A DNA stretch of 64,000 nucleotides, taken from positions 62,001 through 126,000 of the forward strand of contig CAWIZO010000004.1 of assembly GCA_963840665.1 (NCBI GenBank). Direction: 5' to 3'. The translations under genes and the position numbers were made by a program. How positions within the stretch are numbered: position 1 is the first letter of the stretch; every line of letters starts with the position of its first letter. This document shows positions 27,134-35,594 of this stretch, piece after piece. The notes beneath the pieces were generated by a model, which saw only the letters and a program-made list of their open reading frames with translations, was not told where the DNA came from and ran no database searches. Source of the stretch: DATFTE01 sp963840665. Lineage in GTDB: Bacteria; Acidobacteriota; Terriglobia; Terriglobales; Acidobacteriaceae.

Positions 27134-28634
27134 TCAGCCACCTTTGCGGCCTTTCTTTGCGGTCAAAAACTTTTCCAAGAGGCCTCCCAACTCCTCCGCC
27201 CCGCGCCGAATCTCCGCCGTATCAACAGCAGCAAAACCGAGTTGCAAACCTTCTGCGCTGAAACGTCCCTGCGTGTACGAGCTGATCGGAATCATCTCAA
27301 TCTCCTGCTCCAATCCGGCTCTCGCCACTTCCTCCGCCTTGAGCCCATTCTGTAACCAGCCGACGGTCTGCAATCCCGCCTCGATGCTCGAAATCTCCAT
27401 CATCCCTTTTAGTCGCTCGCGCCCGCATTCCAACAGCACCGACAGCCGTTCCGCATACACCTCGCGCATCCGGCGAATGTGCCTTCCGAAATGGCCCTCG
27501 GTGATGAAGTCACAAAGCACCGCCTGCTCCAGCACAGGCGCGTGCCGGCTCGTCACCGACTTCATCGCCGAAAACGAATCCGCCAGATCCTGCGGGATCA
27601 CCATGTACCCCAGCCGTAGCGAAGGAAACAAAACCTTGCTGAAAGTCCCCGCATACAGCACCAACCCATGACGATCCAGCCCCTGCAGCGCCGGCACTGG
27701 ACGTCCCACATACCGGTACTCGCTGTCGTAGTCGTCTTCAAAAATCAAAGCGCCCGCGCGGTGCGCCCACTCCAGCAACTCCAACCGCCGCGCCAGACTC
27801 ATGGTGATGCCCAGTGGAAACTGATGTCCAGGCGTCACATAAATCAACTTCGCTCCGCGCAGTTGCCTGCGCAATGCAATCCCTTCCTCGTCGAGACTCA
27901 CTGCGGAAATCTTCGCGCCAACCGACTTGAATACGATGGTCGCACCAACGTATCCAGGATTCTCCATGTAAACGCGATCGCCCGGATCGAGAAACAACCG
28001 CGCCGCCAAATCCAACGCCTCCTGAACGCCGGAAACAATCGCCACCTGTTCGGAAACACATTTGACGCCGCGCGAAGCATTCAGGTAATCGGCTACAGCC
28101 TCCCGCAGCGGGCGGTACCCCATGGGACTCGATCCAAGCAACAAACCCGTCGACACGCGCCGCAAGCGCCGGGCGCTGATCTGCGTCCACAAATCCATCG
28201 GAAACAAATCGAGCGCCGGTTGATTCGCGCGAAATGCGCGGGTAGGACGTATCTCAAAACTCGGAAACGGAACCACGCGCCTCCCGTATTGCGAAAGTCT
28301 TCTACGCGATCTTGGTGGGTCCTGAGTTCGTGTTCCAGGATCACGTCGGACTTGCAGCAGTTCGTCCGGCAGAACCTTGCTGACATAGGTCCCGGACCCG
28401 ACGCTCCCTTCGGCGTAGCCCTCGGACTTCAATTGCTCGAAGGCATTGACGATCGTTCCCCGCGCCAATCCATATTGCTTGGCAAGATCGCGCGTCGCCG
28501 GCAGGCGCGTCGCCCGGACGCAGTCGCCCTTCCAGAATTTCGCCTCGCAGCGATTCGTAGAGCCAGCGATACGCCGATGTCTTCGAATTCTTCGAAGGAA
28601 GCGTAAGGACAAACGATGTGGTTCTTTTCGGCAT
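27134..28634 (-). pseudogene. MocR/PdxR-type GntR regulator with PLP aminotransferase domain, broken by a +1 frameshift
   Basis: The natural start is ATG 28634 (MPKRTTSFVL), giving the winged-helix N-terminus (TSAYRWLYESLRGEILEGRLRPG). At about 28512-28514 one additional base shifts frame. The second frame continues exactly where the GntR domain should (TRLPATRDLAKQYGLARGTIVNAFEQLKSEGY), then a fold-type I aminotransferase domain with the PLP-lysine region YAGTFSKVLFPSLRLGY. MocR proteins sense PLP-linked amino compounds and regulate the neighbouring divergent gene, here the cupin at 28846. The last residues (KFLTAKKGRKGG) come from a dispersed repeat. One base removed gives about 498 aa, a normal length. 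Confidence 0.82.
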
Positions 28635-28794
28635 GAAAGTGGTCCACAAAGAATACTGTAAATGGACCTTCTTAGCAGGTCCACTCTGGACTAGAACTAT
28701 TCTCGGGATGGACGTAAAAGGCAGGGCGCGTGAGAGCTCCCGAGGAGCGACTGCCAATAGCGCGGCGTTTCAATGCCGGGAACGCAAACCAATA

Positions 28795-28828
28795 GGGATG
28801 AAGTCCCGGAGGGACGGCTGAGATCTTA
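28795..28828. repeat. Dispersed GGGATGAAGTCCCGGAGGGAC-type repeat
   Basis: GTCCCGGAGGGAC is a near-perfect palindrome, preceded by an opposite GGGATGAAGTCCC palindrome. It lies in the 212-bp divergent spacer between the MocR gene and the cupin gene, the place where a MocR operator would be expected. Its repeat nature is inferred from similarity to known acidobacterial intergenic repeats; only one copy is seen here. Confidence 0.5.
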
Positions 28829-28845
28829 GTCATTCAGGAGAGCAC

Positions 28846-29262
28846 ATGAAACCAAAACTGATCTTGACGGCTCTGTTCCTCGCGATGATATCGAGCCACG
28901 CGTTGCCCCAAAGCACGCCTGCCACAGTCCGCCCGCTCTTGTCCCATGAACTGCCTCAACTCGACGGCAGCCATCTCAAAATCACGGTGGTTGAAGTAGC
29001 CTACGCCCCCGGGGGCGCCTCCAAGCCGCACAGCCATGGCTGCCCGGTCGTCGGATACGTCACCCAAGGCGCAATTCGTTACCAGGTGAAAGGTGAACCC
29101 GAGACCATTTACAAAGCCGGCGATAGTTTTTACGAAGCCGCCAACGGTGTTCACCAGGTCTCCGCCAACGCCAGCCAGACCGAACCAGCAAAACTCATCG
29201 CCTATTTCCTGTGCGATCACGATGTGCCCCTTAGCACCGCTGTCCCCGAAGGAGGAAAGTAG
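28846..29262 (+). CDS. Secreted cupin-domain protein
   Basis: 138 aa with signal peptide (ILTALFLAMISSHALPQ) and strong Shine-Dalgarno (AGGAGA). Cupin motif 1 is PGGASKPHSHGCPVVGYVTQG (two metal-binding His) and motif 2 is GDSFYEAANGVHQVSAN (His). A single small cupin barrel in the periplasm. It heads a compact cluster (cupin, DoxX, SnoaL-like, AhpD-like) opposite a MocR regulator, consistent with a detoxification or redox function. Reaction unknown. Confidence 0.85.
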   Translation: MKPKLILTALFLAMISSHALPQSTPATVRPLLSHELPQLDGSHLKITVVEVAYAPGGASKPHSHGCPVVGYVTQGAIRYQVKGEPETIYKAGDSFYEAANGVHQVSANASQTEPAKLIAYFLCDHDVPLSTAVPEGGK

Positions 29263-29264
29263 TC

Positions 29265-29717
29265 ATGCAAGACCGCCGCCATGTCACCAAAGCGCGTCTC
29301 GGTCGGAGTCCAGAGCCGTGGACGTTGGAACGGTTCGCCGTTCTCTACGCCCGCCTCGCCCTCTCTGCCTCTTTTCTCTCCGGCATCGCCGACCGCTTCG
29401 GCCTGTACACCGGAAGAAACGTCGGCTACGGAAACTTCCAGGGCTTCTTGAATTACACCGCCAAAGTGAATTCGTTCATGCCGCCCTCAACCATTCCCTT
29501 CCTCGGATGGTCGGCCACATTCTTCGAATTTACCTTCGGAGTCCTGCTGCTCTTCGGCCTCTGGACACGCTGGGTCGCACTCGGCAGCGCCGCATTGCTC
29601 GTGCTCTTTGGCACAGCCATGGCGATTTCGTTCGGCCTCAAAGCGCCGCTCGACTATTCAGTCTTCTCTGCGTCGGCCTGCGCTGTTTTGCTTGCACTTC
29701 ACGAGGAGAAACAATGA
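29265..29717 (+). CDS. DoxX family membrane protein
   Basis: 150 aa, start 2 nt after the cupin stop, with AAGGAGG spanning the preceding stop. Four hydrophobic helices: SASFLSGIADRFGLY near residue 35, FLGWSATFFEFTFGVLLLFGL near 85, ALGSAALLVLFGTAMAISFGL near 110 and a last near the C-terminus. The pattern (GxxxRFG...E...G..L..G..T) is DoxX. Relatives are membrane partners in redox or sulfur stress pathways. Its stop overlaps the next gene by 4 nt (ATGA). Confidence 0.85.
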   Translation: MQDRRHVTKARLGRSPEPWTLERFAVLYARLALSASFLSGIADRFGLYTGRNVGYGNFQGFLNYTAKVNSFMPPSTIPFLGWSATFFEFTFGVLLLFGLWTRWVALGSAALLVLFGTAMAISFGLKAPLDYSVFSASACAVLLALHEEKQ

Positions 29718-30161
29718 AAAAAGCATGTCGCCTGCTTCCCGTCGCCATCGTCGCTCTCATGGCCTGCGCCGCCGTTGCCCAAGACAACGTCGCCCCCATT
29801 CTGCAATGCCGTGAAGCCGTCTGGCGCGCTTGGTTCGCGAACGACACCAAAACACTCGCCGAACTGGTCCCTGCCGAAGCCATTGCCATCAGCCCCAGTG
29901 AGGACGAATGGAAAAATCAATCGGACATCGTCCGCGAAGCTGCGGAATTTCAGGCGCAAGGGGGAAAGCTGATTCGCCTGGAGTTCCCGCGCACCGAGGA
30001 TCCAGCGTTACGGCGACGCAGCTTTTGTCTATAGCCAGTTCGTTCTCGAGACGGAAACTAATGGCAAACGATCGATCGCAACGGGGCGAGCCACGGAAGT
30101 ATTTGTCCTACGAAGCGGACGATGGATCAACCCAGGCTGGCACACCGACGCCCACAAATGA
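29714..30161 (+). pseudogene. Secreted SnoaL/NTF2-like (DUF4440-type) protein, broken by a +1 frameshift
   Basis: ATG 29714 overlaps the DoxX stop. Signal peptide (LLPVAIVALMACAAVAQ), then a SnoaL-like start (CREAVWRAWFANDTKTLAELVPAEAIAI). In the first frame it ends at 30034 in RRRSFCL. At 29998-30000 one extra base shifts it; the next frame reads IQRYGDAAFVYSQFVLETET, then GRATEVFVLRSGRWINPGWHTD, ending at 30161. That second part is the typical C-terminal half of the family. One base removed gives about 148 aa, the expected size. These proteins bind small hydrophobic molecules or act as isomerases; the role here is unknown. Confidence 0.8.
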
Positions 30162-30173
30162 GATTTTGATTTT

Positions 30174-30256
30174 CTTAGCGTTCTTTGCGGCTTTTCTGGT
30201 TTTCTCAGCGTTCTTTGCGGCTCTTCTTTGCGACCTTTGCGATTAAAAGCTTTTGA
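30174..30256. repeat. CTTTGCG-type dispersed repeat cluster
   Basis: Three to four imperfect units of TTCTTTGCGG / CGACCTTTGCGATTAAAAGC lie between the SnoaL and AhpD-like genes. The same core occurs at least seven more times in this window. Confidence 0.75.
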
Positions 30257-30319
30257 CTTGAGGAAAAATCCGTGAATCCAGCAGTTGAAGTTTTCATCCA
30301 CCAACTCATAGGAGAAAAA

Positions 30320-30796
30320 ATGCAAGCCCGTATCAACTACGTGAAAGTCGCCCCCGGCGCCTACAAAGCCATGTCAGGCCTGGAAGAATATGTGGACGCA
30401 TCAGGACTCGAACTACAGCTTCTGCACTTGATCAAAATGCGCGCCTCGCAAATCAACGGCTGCGCCTACTGTATCGATATGCACAGCAAAGATCTTCGCG
30501 CCAATGGTGAAACCGAACAGCGCATCTACTCTCTCGACGCCTGGCGCGAGTGCCCCTACTACACCGACCGCGAGCGCGCCGCCCTCGCCTGGACAGAAGC
30601 CGTTACCCTGATCACAAGCGGACACGTCCCCGATCAAGTCTATGAGGAAGCCAAAGCTCAATTCAGCGAAAAAGAACTGGCAGACTTGACGCTCGCCGTC
30701 GCCGCCATCAACGCCTGGAACCGCCTAGCCATCGCCGGACGCGCCGTCCCCGGCGCCTACCAACCCGCCAAACACGCAGAGTTGCAGCGCGCATAA
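30320..30796 (+). CDS. AhpD-like carboxymuconolactone decarboxylase family protein
   Basis: 158 aa from ATG 30320, which has AGGAGA 7 nt upstream; an in-frame ATG at 30272 lacks one. The redox motif CAYC (Cys48, Cys51) with His55 is intact (INGCAYCIDMHS), followed by helices typical of AhpD-like peroxidase family proteins (WTEAVTLI, LAVAAINAWNRLAIAGR). It probably reduces peroxides through its Cys pair. It completes the cupin/DoxX/SnoaL cluster. Confidence 0.92.
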   Translation: MQARINYVKVAPGAYKAMSGLEEYVDASGLELQLLHLIKMRASQINGCAYCIDMHSKDLRANGETEQRIYSLDAWRECPYYTDRERAALAWTEAVTLITSGHVPDQVYEEAKAQFSEKELADLTLAVAAINAWNRLAIAGRAVPGAYQPAKHAELQRA

Positions 30797-30803
30797 AACA
30801 GCA

Positions 30804-30840
30804 AAAGGGCGCAGGAAGATTTTTCTCCGCGCCCTTTCTT
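30804..30840 (+). terminator. Terminator after the AhpD-like gene
   Basis: AAAGGGCGC (30804-30812) pairs perfectly with GCGCCCTTT (30829-30837), followed by CTTT. Lies 7 nt after the stop. Confidence 0.65.
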
Positions 30841-30878
30841 TGCGTACTTTGCGATCTTTGCGGTAAAGAGCTCTTGAC
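30834..30878. repeat. CTTTGCG-type dispersed repeat
   Basis: CTTTGCGTACTTTGCGATC then TTTGCGGTAAAGAGCTCTTGA, overlapping the terminator of the AhpD-like gene. Confidence 0.75.
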
Positions 30879-30884
30879 TATCCC

Positions 30885-30918
30885 GAAGTCTGAGGTCTGA
30901 GGTCCGAGGTCCGGGGTC
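30885..30918. repeat. Tandem GAGGTC short repeat
   Basis: GAAGTCTGAGGTCTGAGGTC then CGAGGTCCGGGGTC, ending exactly at the stop codon of the VWFA gene. Reverse-orientation relative of the repeat at 20540. Confidence 0.7.
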
Positions 30919-31896
30919 TTACTGCCGCGGCGCGAAGTATCCCTTGCGCGCGCGAACCTGAAGGTCTTTCTTGAGAGCGGTGATCTCTATCGAACGATAC
31001 CTTCCATCCGCATCGAAATCCGCCGGACGATAGGAAACCACATATTGGCTGCGCAACTCATCTTCAATCGCAGCAAAAGAATTCTTGATATCTTTCATCT
31101 TGAACGGAAAGAACGCCCGTCCGCCGGTAGCGTCAGCCAACTGCTGCAGCACACGGTCCCCGCGCAATACTAGTCCGCTGTCGTCGGTCGAAATCGCGTA
31201 GATGATCACTTCCGCCCGTTGCGCCATTTCGATGGCCTGCGCCCGGTTGTGCTCGCTCTGATTGTCCTCGCCGTCGCTCACGATAATCACGGCCTTGCGT
31301 ACCGGACGATCCGACGTTTCTTTCGCCAACTTGTCGCGGCAGGCATTGTAGACCGCGTCATATAGCGCGGTTCCCCCGCCGTCCTTCAAATCGTGCACTC
31401 CCGTCGCCAGCAATTTGGCGTTGTCGGTGAAGTCCTGCATTACATGGCTCTGGCTGCTGAAGCCCATCACAAAGGCCTTATCGAATCCCGGACGCAGCGT
31501 CGCCTGCAGAAAACTCACCGCGGCTTCCTGCTCGAAATCAAACCGGCTGCGCACTGAACCGCTTGTGTCGACCAGCAATCCTAACTGTAACGGCAAGTCG
31601 GTCTCCTTGCGGAAACTGTCTACCGCAGTAGGAGGCTTGTGGTCGTCCAAAATGGTGAAATCTTTTGCGCCCAGATTGCGCACGAACTTTCCATGCCGGT
31701 CCGTCGCAATGAACAGAACGTTGACTTCGTCCACCCGCTTCTTGATGGTTAAAACCGAGTCCGGCTGATCCGCCGGCCCTGTATCTCCAGTGAATACTGG
31801 AGCCGATTCGACATACGCATTCTGAGCACGCAACCCGGGCGTGGTCGCCATTAACAGTACCGCACCGAGAAAAAAGGTAACGCGCATGTACTTCAT
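30919..31896 (-). CDS. Exported VWFA domain protein of the acidobacterial type
   Basis: 325 aa. Signal peptide (FFLGAVLLMATTPGLRAQ). Residues about 50-100 (VDEVNVLFIATDRHGKFVRNLGAKDFTILDDHKPP) form the conserved N-terminal beta domain of VWFA-related Acidobacterial proteins. The von Willebrand A fold follows with the MIDAS motif LLVDTSGSVRSRF (DxSxS), a Thr loop in DGGGTALYDAVY and the distal Asp in IIVSDGEDNQSEHN. It ends in RARKGYFAPRQ, as is usual. It probably binds a partner protein through a metal ion in the periplasm. No partner gene nearby. Confidence 0.92.
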   Translation of the reverse strand: MKYMRVTFFLGAVLLMATTPGLRAQNAYVESAPVFTGDTGPADQPDSVLTIKKRVDEVNVLFIATDRHGKFVRNLGAKDFTILDDHKPPTAVDSFRKETDLPLQLGLLVDTSGSVRSRFDFEQEAAVSFLQATLRPGFDKAFVMGFSSQSHVMQDFTDNAKLLATGVHDLKDGGGTALYDAVYNACRDKLAKETSDRPVRKAVIIVSDGEDNQSEHNRAQAIEMAQRAEVIIYAISTDDSGLVLRGDRVLQQLADATGGRAFFPFKMKDIKNSFAAIEDELRSQYVVSYRPADFDADGRYRSIEITALKKDLQVRARKGYFAPRQ

Positions 31897-32188
31897 TCTC
31901 AGAAAGTTCCTGTCTTTTCACCACCAAGCGCCGGCCATTGGCTTCCTACGCATATATAGATGCACGTTAGGGGCCGAAAACATCTTTGATCGCGGCGTTG
32001 GCTGAACCGACTCTAGGGGACCCCAGAACTAGTGCCAAGTTACAAAAGGAGCACACACTTGGTCATTGCCGCCTAAGCCCCATTGCTGGTGCGATTTGGT
32101 CCGCCGCCCATGCCCTTTCGAGTGCCGTCGACGGCATCGCCGTCGCCTATCATGGGGCTTTCCAAGTGAAAAGGAAAGAGCTGCCTTC

Positions 32189-32899
32189 ATGAAAATCCGT
32201 GTCGCTGTGCTGTTGCTTTGCACCTTGATTCCCTCCGCGCTCTTCGGCAATAGCGAGAAGGAAGCCGATCGCGTCAAGGATTCCGGACAAGTGCTCAAAG
32301 AAATCCTGAATATTCCTGATGACATTCCAAAAGACCTGCTCAACCGCGCCGAGTGCGTCATCATCTTGCCCTCGGTCGTGAAGTTCGCTATCGGCATCGG
32401 CGGCAGTTTCGGGCGTGGCGTCATGGTCTGCCGCTCCGGCGAGCACTTCACCGGACCCTGGGGCGCGCCTTCGATGTTCGCGCTCGAAGGTGGCAACATC
32501 GGCCTGCAACTGGGCGGACAAGCCACCGATTTCGTGCTTCTAGTCATGAATCCCAAAGGGGCCAAATCTCTGATGGGAAGTAAAGTGAAACTCGGCGCTG
32601 ACGCCGCCGCGGCCGCGGGACCGAAAGGCCGCGATACCACGGCCGCCACCGACGTCGTCATGAAAGCCGAGATTCTCTCCTACTCGCGCTCTCGTGGCTT
32701 GTTCGCCGGCATCTCGCTCGAGGGCTCCACGTTGCGTTCTGACAATCGCGCCAACGAAAAACTCTACGGACGCAAACTCACCGCCAAACAAATCGTCCAC
32801 GAAGGCAAAGTAGGAGTTCCCGCCTGCGGCAAAGAACTGGCAGGCCTGCTGAACAAAGAATCACCGAAAAACCAATCCGACCCGAAGTCTTTGCAGTAA
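32189..32899 (+). CDS. Exported lipid-binding SYLF (Ysc84-type) protein
   Basis: 236 aa from ATG 32189 (AGGAAAGAG upstream; an ORF opening at 32066 has no signal peptide). Signal peptide (VAVLLLCTLIPSALFGN). SYLF features: a helical lead (LKEILNIPDDIPKDLLNRAECVIILPSV), a glycine-rich core (FAIGIGGSFGRGVMVCRSG) and TDFVLLVMNPKGAKSLMGSKVKLGADAAAAAGPKGR. Relatives bind phosphoinositides in eukaryotes; the bacterial role is unclear. Stands alone between a VWFA gene (divergent) and tag. Confidence 0.9.
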   Translation: MKIRVAVLLLCTLIPSALFGNSEKEADRVKDSGQVLKEILNIPDDIPKDLLNRAECVIILPSVVKFAIGIGGSFGRGVMVCRSGEHFTGPWGAPSMFALEGGNIGLQLGGQATDFVLLVMNPKGAKSLMGSKVKLGADAAAAAGPKGRDTTAATDVVMKAEILSYSRSRGLFAGISLEGSTLRSDNRANEKLYGRKLTAKQIVHEGKVGVPACGKELAGLLNKESPKNQSDPKSLQ

Positions 32900-33007
32900 A
32901 AACTGTAGCGGGTACCCGTCTTCGTCGCTGTGCCCTTTGTAGCGACAGGGGACTTTCTTGACTCGAACCTCTGGCCTCAAGTTGACACTCATGCTTGAAT
33001 ACCATGA

Positions 33008-33577
33008 ATGAAGAAATCTCCGTCCCGTTGTAAGTGGGCCAGCAACGATCTTGCTATCGTGTATCACGATAAGGAGTGGGGCGTCCCCTCCCACGATGAC
33101 CGCCATCTCTTCGAGTTCCTGATCCTCGAAGGAGCCCAGGCCGGACTCAGTTGGGACACCATTCTCCGCAAGCGCGAAAACTACCGTGCTGCCTTCAGCC
33201 AGTTCAACCCCCAGCGCATCGCTCGCTATGATCAGAAAAAAGTCGGCGCGCTGATGAGTGACCCCGGCATCATCCGCAATAAACTCAAGATTCAATCGGC
33301 CATCTCGAACGCCCAGTCATTTCTTAAAATCCAGAAAGAGTTCGGATCGTTCGACGAATACATCTGGCAGTTCGTGGACGGCAAACCGCGCATCAATTCG
33401 ATCCGCTCGATGAAGCAACTGCCCGCCCGCACCGCCCAATCCGACGCCATGAGCAAAGACTTGAAGAAGCGCGGGTTCAACTTCGTCGGCTCCACGATCT
33501 GCTACGCCTACATGCAAGCCGTCGGCATGGTGAACGACCACATGGTCACATGCTTCCGCTACAAACAGCTCGCGTAG
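33008..33577 (+). CDS. tag: DNA-3-methyladenine glycosylase I (Tag)
   Basis: 189 aa, the normal length. It removes 3-methyladenine from alkylated DNA in base excision repair. The structural zinc ligands are all in place: Cys8 and His20 (RCKWASND...YHDKEWG) and His178/Cys182 (NDHMVTCFRY), matching Cys4/His17/His175/Cys179 of the E. coli enzyme. The helix-hairpin-helix region and the substrate pocket (EGAQAGLSWDTILRKRENYR) are conserved. Monocistronic. Confidence 0.95.
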   Translation: MKKSPSRCKWASNDLAIVYHDKEWGVPSHDDRHLFEFLILEGAQAGLSWDTILRKRENYRAAFSQFNPQRIARYDQKKVGALMSDPGIIRNKLKIQSAISNAQSFLKIQKEFGSFDEYIWQFVDGKPRINSIRSMKQLPARTAQSDAMSKDLKKRGFNFVGSTICYAYMQAVGMVNDHMVTCFRYKQLA

Positions 33578-33599
33578 GCCCCGGCACCTCAGAAGATTT

Positions 33600-33642
33600 C
33601 TTCGCGACTTTCGCGTCCTTTGCCGTTCAAGGCTTTTCTTAA
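33600..33642. repeat. CTTTGCG-type dispersed repeat (degenerate)
   Basis: TTCGCGACTTTCGCGTCCTT then TGCCGTTCAAGGCTTTTC between tag and the gamma-glutamyltransferase gene; same layout as the copies at 30 kb. Confidence 0.6.
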
Positions 33643-33729
33643 CGCCCGCCGAAAAGCCTTTCTTGACGCCTGACGCCCGAAGCCGACGCCTGATTTTTGC
33701 TACACTCGTCCCGCTCACCCGGAGACACC

Positions 33730-35394
33730 GTGAAACAATTCTTCATGCTCGCTCTGGCCCTGCTTCCCATGACACTCGCCGCGCAAGATCGCCCCAACGC
33801 CCGCTCCATGGTCATCACCCGCTACGGCATCGTCGCCACCAGCTACGCGCAGGCTTCGGTCGCGGGCGCGCAGATCCTCGCCAAGGGCGGCTCCGCCATC
33901 GACGCAGCAATCGCTGCCAATGCCACCCTCGGGGTCACCGAGCCGATGATGAATGGCATGGGCGGTGACTTATTCGCAATTTATTGGGACGCGAAAACGG
34001 GCAAGCTCTACGGTCTCAACTCCAGCGGATGGGCTCCGCAAGCTCTCACCCTCGATCACTTGAAAGCCAAGGGCGCCGGCAAATCTCCCGAAGGCATCGA
34101 TAGCGTCACCGTCCCCGGCGCGGTTGCCGGTTGGAACGCGCTTCACGAAAGGTTCGGACGCCTCGCCTGGCGCGACCTCTTTCAGTCGGCCATCTTCTAC
34201 GCCGATCACGGCTTTCCCATCGCTGAAATTATTCAGGATTACTGGACCGAAGCCCCCGAGTCGTTCGCTCACGATCCCGAAGGCCAGCTCGTCTTCCTGC
34301 CCAAGGGCAAAGTCCCCGACGTCGGACAAGTCTTCCAGAATCCCGACGTCGCCAAAGCGCTCCGCCTCGTTGCCGACAAGGGCGCCGATGATTTCTACAA
34401 AGGCGAGATCGCGCAAGCCATTCTCGCCACCGAAAAGGCTTACGGCGGCACTATGTCCGCCGCCGACCTCGCTGAATTTCAGCCCGAATGGGTCGAGCCC
34501 ATCTCCACCACCTATCGCGGATGGACTGTCTACGAACTCCCGCCCAACGGACAAGGCATGGCCGCTCTCGAAATGCTCAATATCATGGAGACCACGCCGG
34601 CCTCGCCCGACGGCCCGCTCAGTGTCGCCGAATTGCACAAGAAGATCGAAGCCATGAAGCTCGCGTACGCCGACCTGCACCGCTACGACGCCGATCCGCG
34701 CTTCGCGAAAGTGCCGGTAAATGGCCTGCTCTCGAAGGATTACGCGCAAGAGCGCGCAAAATTCATCGATCCCGCGAAGGCCGACTGCGAGACTCCCTAC
34801 GGCGCGCCCAAGAGCGATACCACGTATCTCTCCGTCGTCGATCGCGAAGGCAACATCATCTCGCTCATCCAGAGCAATTACGACACCTTCGGCTCCGGCA
34901 TCACCACGCGGGGCATGGGATTCGTCCTGCAGGATCGCGGTGCGCTCTTCTCTCTCGATCCCGCTTCGCCCAATGTGCTCGCCCCGCGCAAGCGTCCCTT
35001 CCACACCATCATTCCTGCCTTCATGGAGCGCGGAGACCAGCACATCGGCTTCGGCATCATGGGCGGCGCCAACCAACCGCTCGCCCACGCCCAGTTCGTT
35101 TCGAATGTGGTCGACTACGGGATGAACATCCAGGCCGCCATGGAAAACGCCCGCTTCACCGTGAGTCCCAAGGGCGGATGCAACATCCCCATCGAATCGC
35201 GCGTGAAGCCCGAGGTAATTGAAAAACTCACCGCCATGGGACATCAGCTCGAAGTCCGCAAAGAATATTCTGCCCGCATGGGCCGCGGCCAGGCAGTGCT
35301 GCACGATTCAAAAACAAAAATAAACTACGGAGCCTCCGACGCCCGCGCCGATGGCACCGCCGAACTGGAGCCTCCACCCATAAGTCACGAATGA
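33730..35394 (+). CDS. ggt: Gamma-glutamyltransferase (periplasmic)
   Basis: 554 aa from GTG 33730 (GGAG upstream, signal peptide FFMLALALLPMTLAAQ). The enzyme hydrolyses or transfers gamma-glutamyl groups from glutathione and matures by self-cleavage. N-terminal region GSAIDAAIAANATLGVTEPMMNGMGGD and the nucleophile Thr in KSDTTYLSVVDREGNIISLIQS are present; most relatives have TTH, here TTY, which leaves the nucleophile intact. GGANQPLAHAQFVSNVVDYG near the C-terminus is typical. A repeat-bearing spacer separates it from the M20 peptidase, which could act on the released dipeptide. Confidence 0.93.
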   Translation: MKQFFMLALALLPMTLAAQDRPNARSMVITRYGIVATSYAQASVAGAQILAKGGSAIDAAIAANATLGVTEPMMNGMGGDLFAIYWDAKTGKLYGLNSSGWAPQALTLDHLKAKGAGKSPEGIDSVTVPGAVAGWNALHERFGRLAWRDLFQSAIFYADHGFPIAEIIQDYWTEAPESFAHDPEGQLVFLPKGKVPDVGQVFQNPDVAKALRLVADKGADDFYKGEIAQAILATEKAYGGTMSAADLAEFQPEWVEPISTTYRGWTVYELPPNGQGMAALEMLNIMETTPASPDGPLSVAELHKKIEAMKLAYADLHRYDADPRFAKVPVNGLLSKDYAQERAKFIDPAKADCETPYGAPKSDTTYLSVVDREGNIISLIQSNYDTFGSGITTRGMGFVLQDRGALFSLDPASPNVLAPRKRPFHTIIPAFMERGDQHIGFGIMGGANQPLAHAQFVSNVVDYGMNIQAAMENARFTVSPKGGCNIPIESRVKPEVIEKLTAMGHQLEVRKEYSARMGRGQAVLHDSKTKINYGASDARADGTAELEPPPISHE

Positions 35395-35470
35395 TGACAC
35401 GATGCTCAGGTATGGACACCCTCGTCCGTCCAGTCGCGAAGCGGCACAAGAAACCGCGTGACGCACCCGC

Positions 35471-35557
35471 TGTCATCTCAAACCGAAGGCGGAGCCGAAG
35501 GGAGGAATCTGCTGTTGGCTTTTTCAATCGACAATCGGAAATCGTAAATCGACAATT
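35471..35557. repeat. Composite dispersed repeat (GGAGGAATCTGC element plus AATCGACAATC element)
   Basis: A degenerate GTCAT...GAGCCGAAGGGAGGAATCTGC unit is joined to TCAATCGACAATCGGAAATC-type AT-rich units. The same pair occurs at 42.4, 43.2 and 46.5 kb. Confidence 0.75.
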
Positions 35558-35594
35558 CCTTAAGATAGAATTCCCAGTCTCCGGGAGGAAATCC

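Noticed and set aside
33970..35304. 444-codon open frame on the minus strand across ggt
   Set aside because: It is a shadow caused by GC-rich third positions of the real gamma-glutamyltransferase gene; it has no domain and no ribosome-binding site.
35391..35594. N-terminal 68 codons of the M20 peptidase frame
   Set aside because: They are translated repeat; signal peptide and Shine-Dalgarno place the start at TTG 35595.
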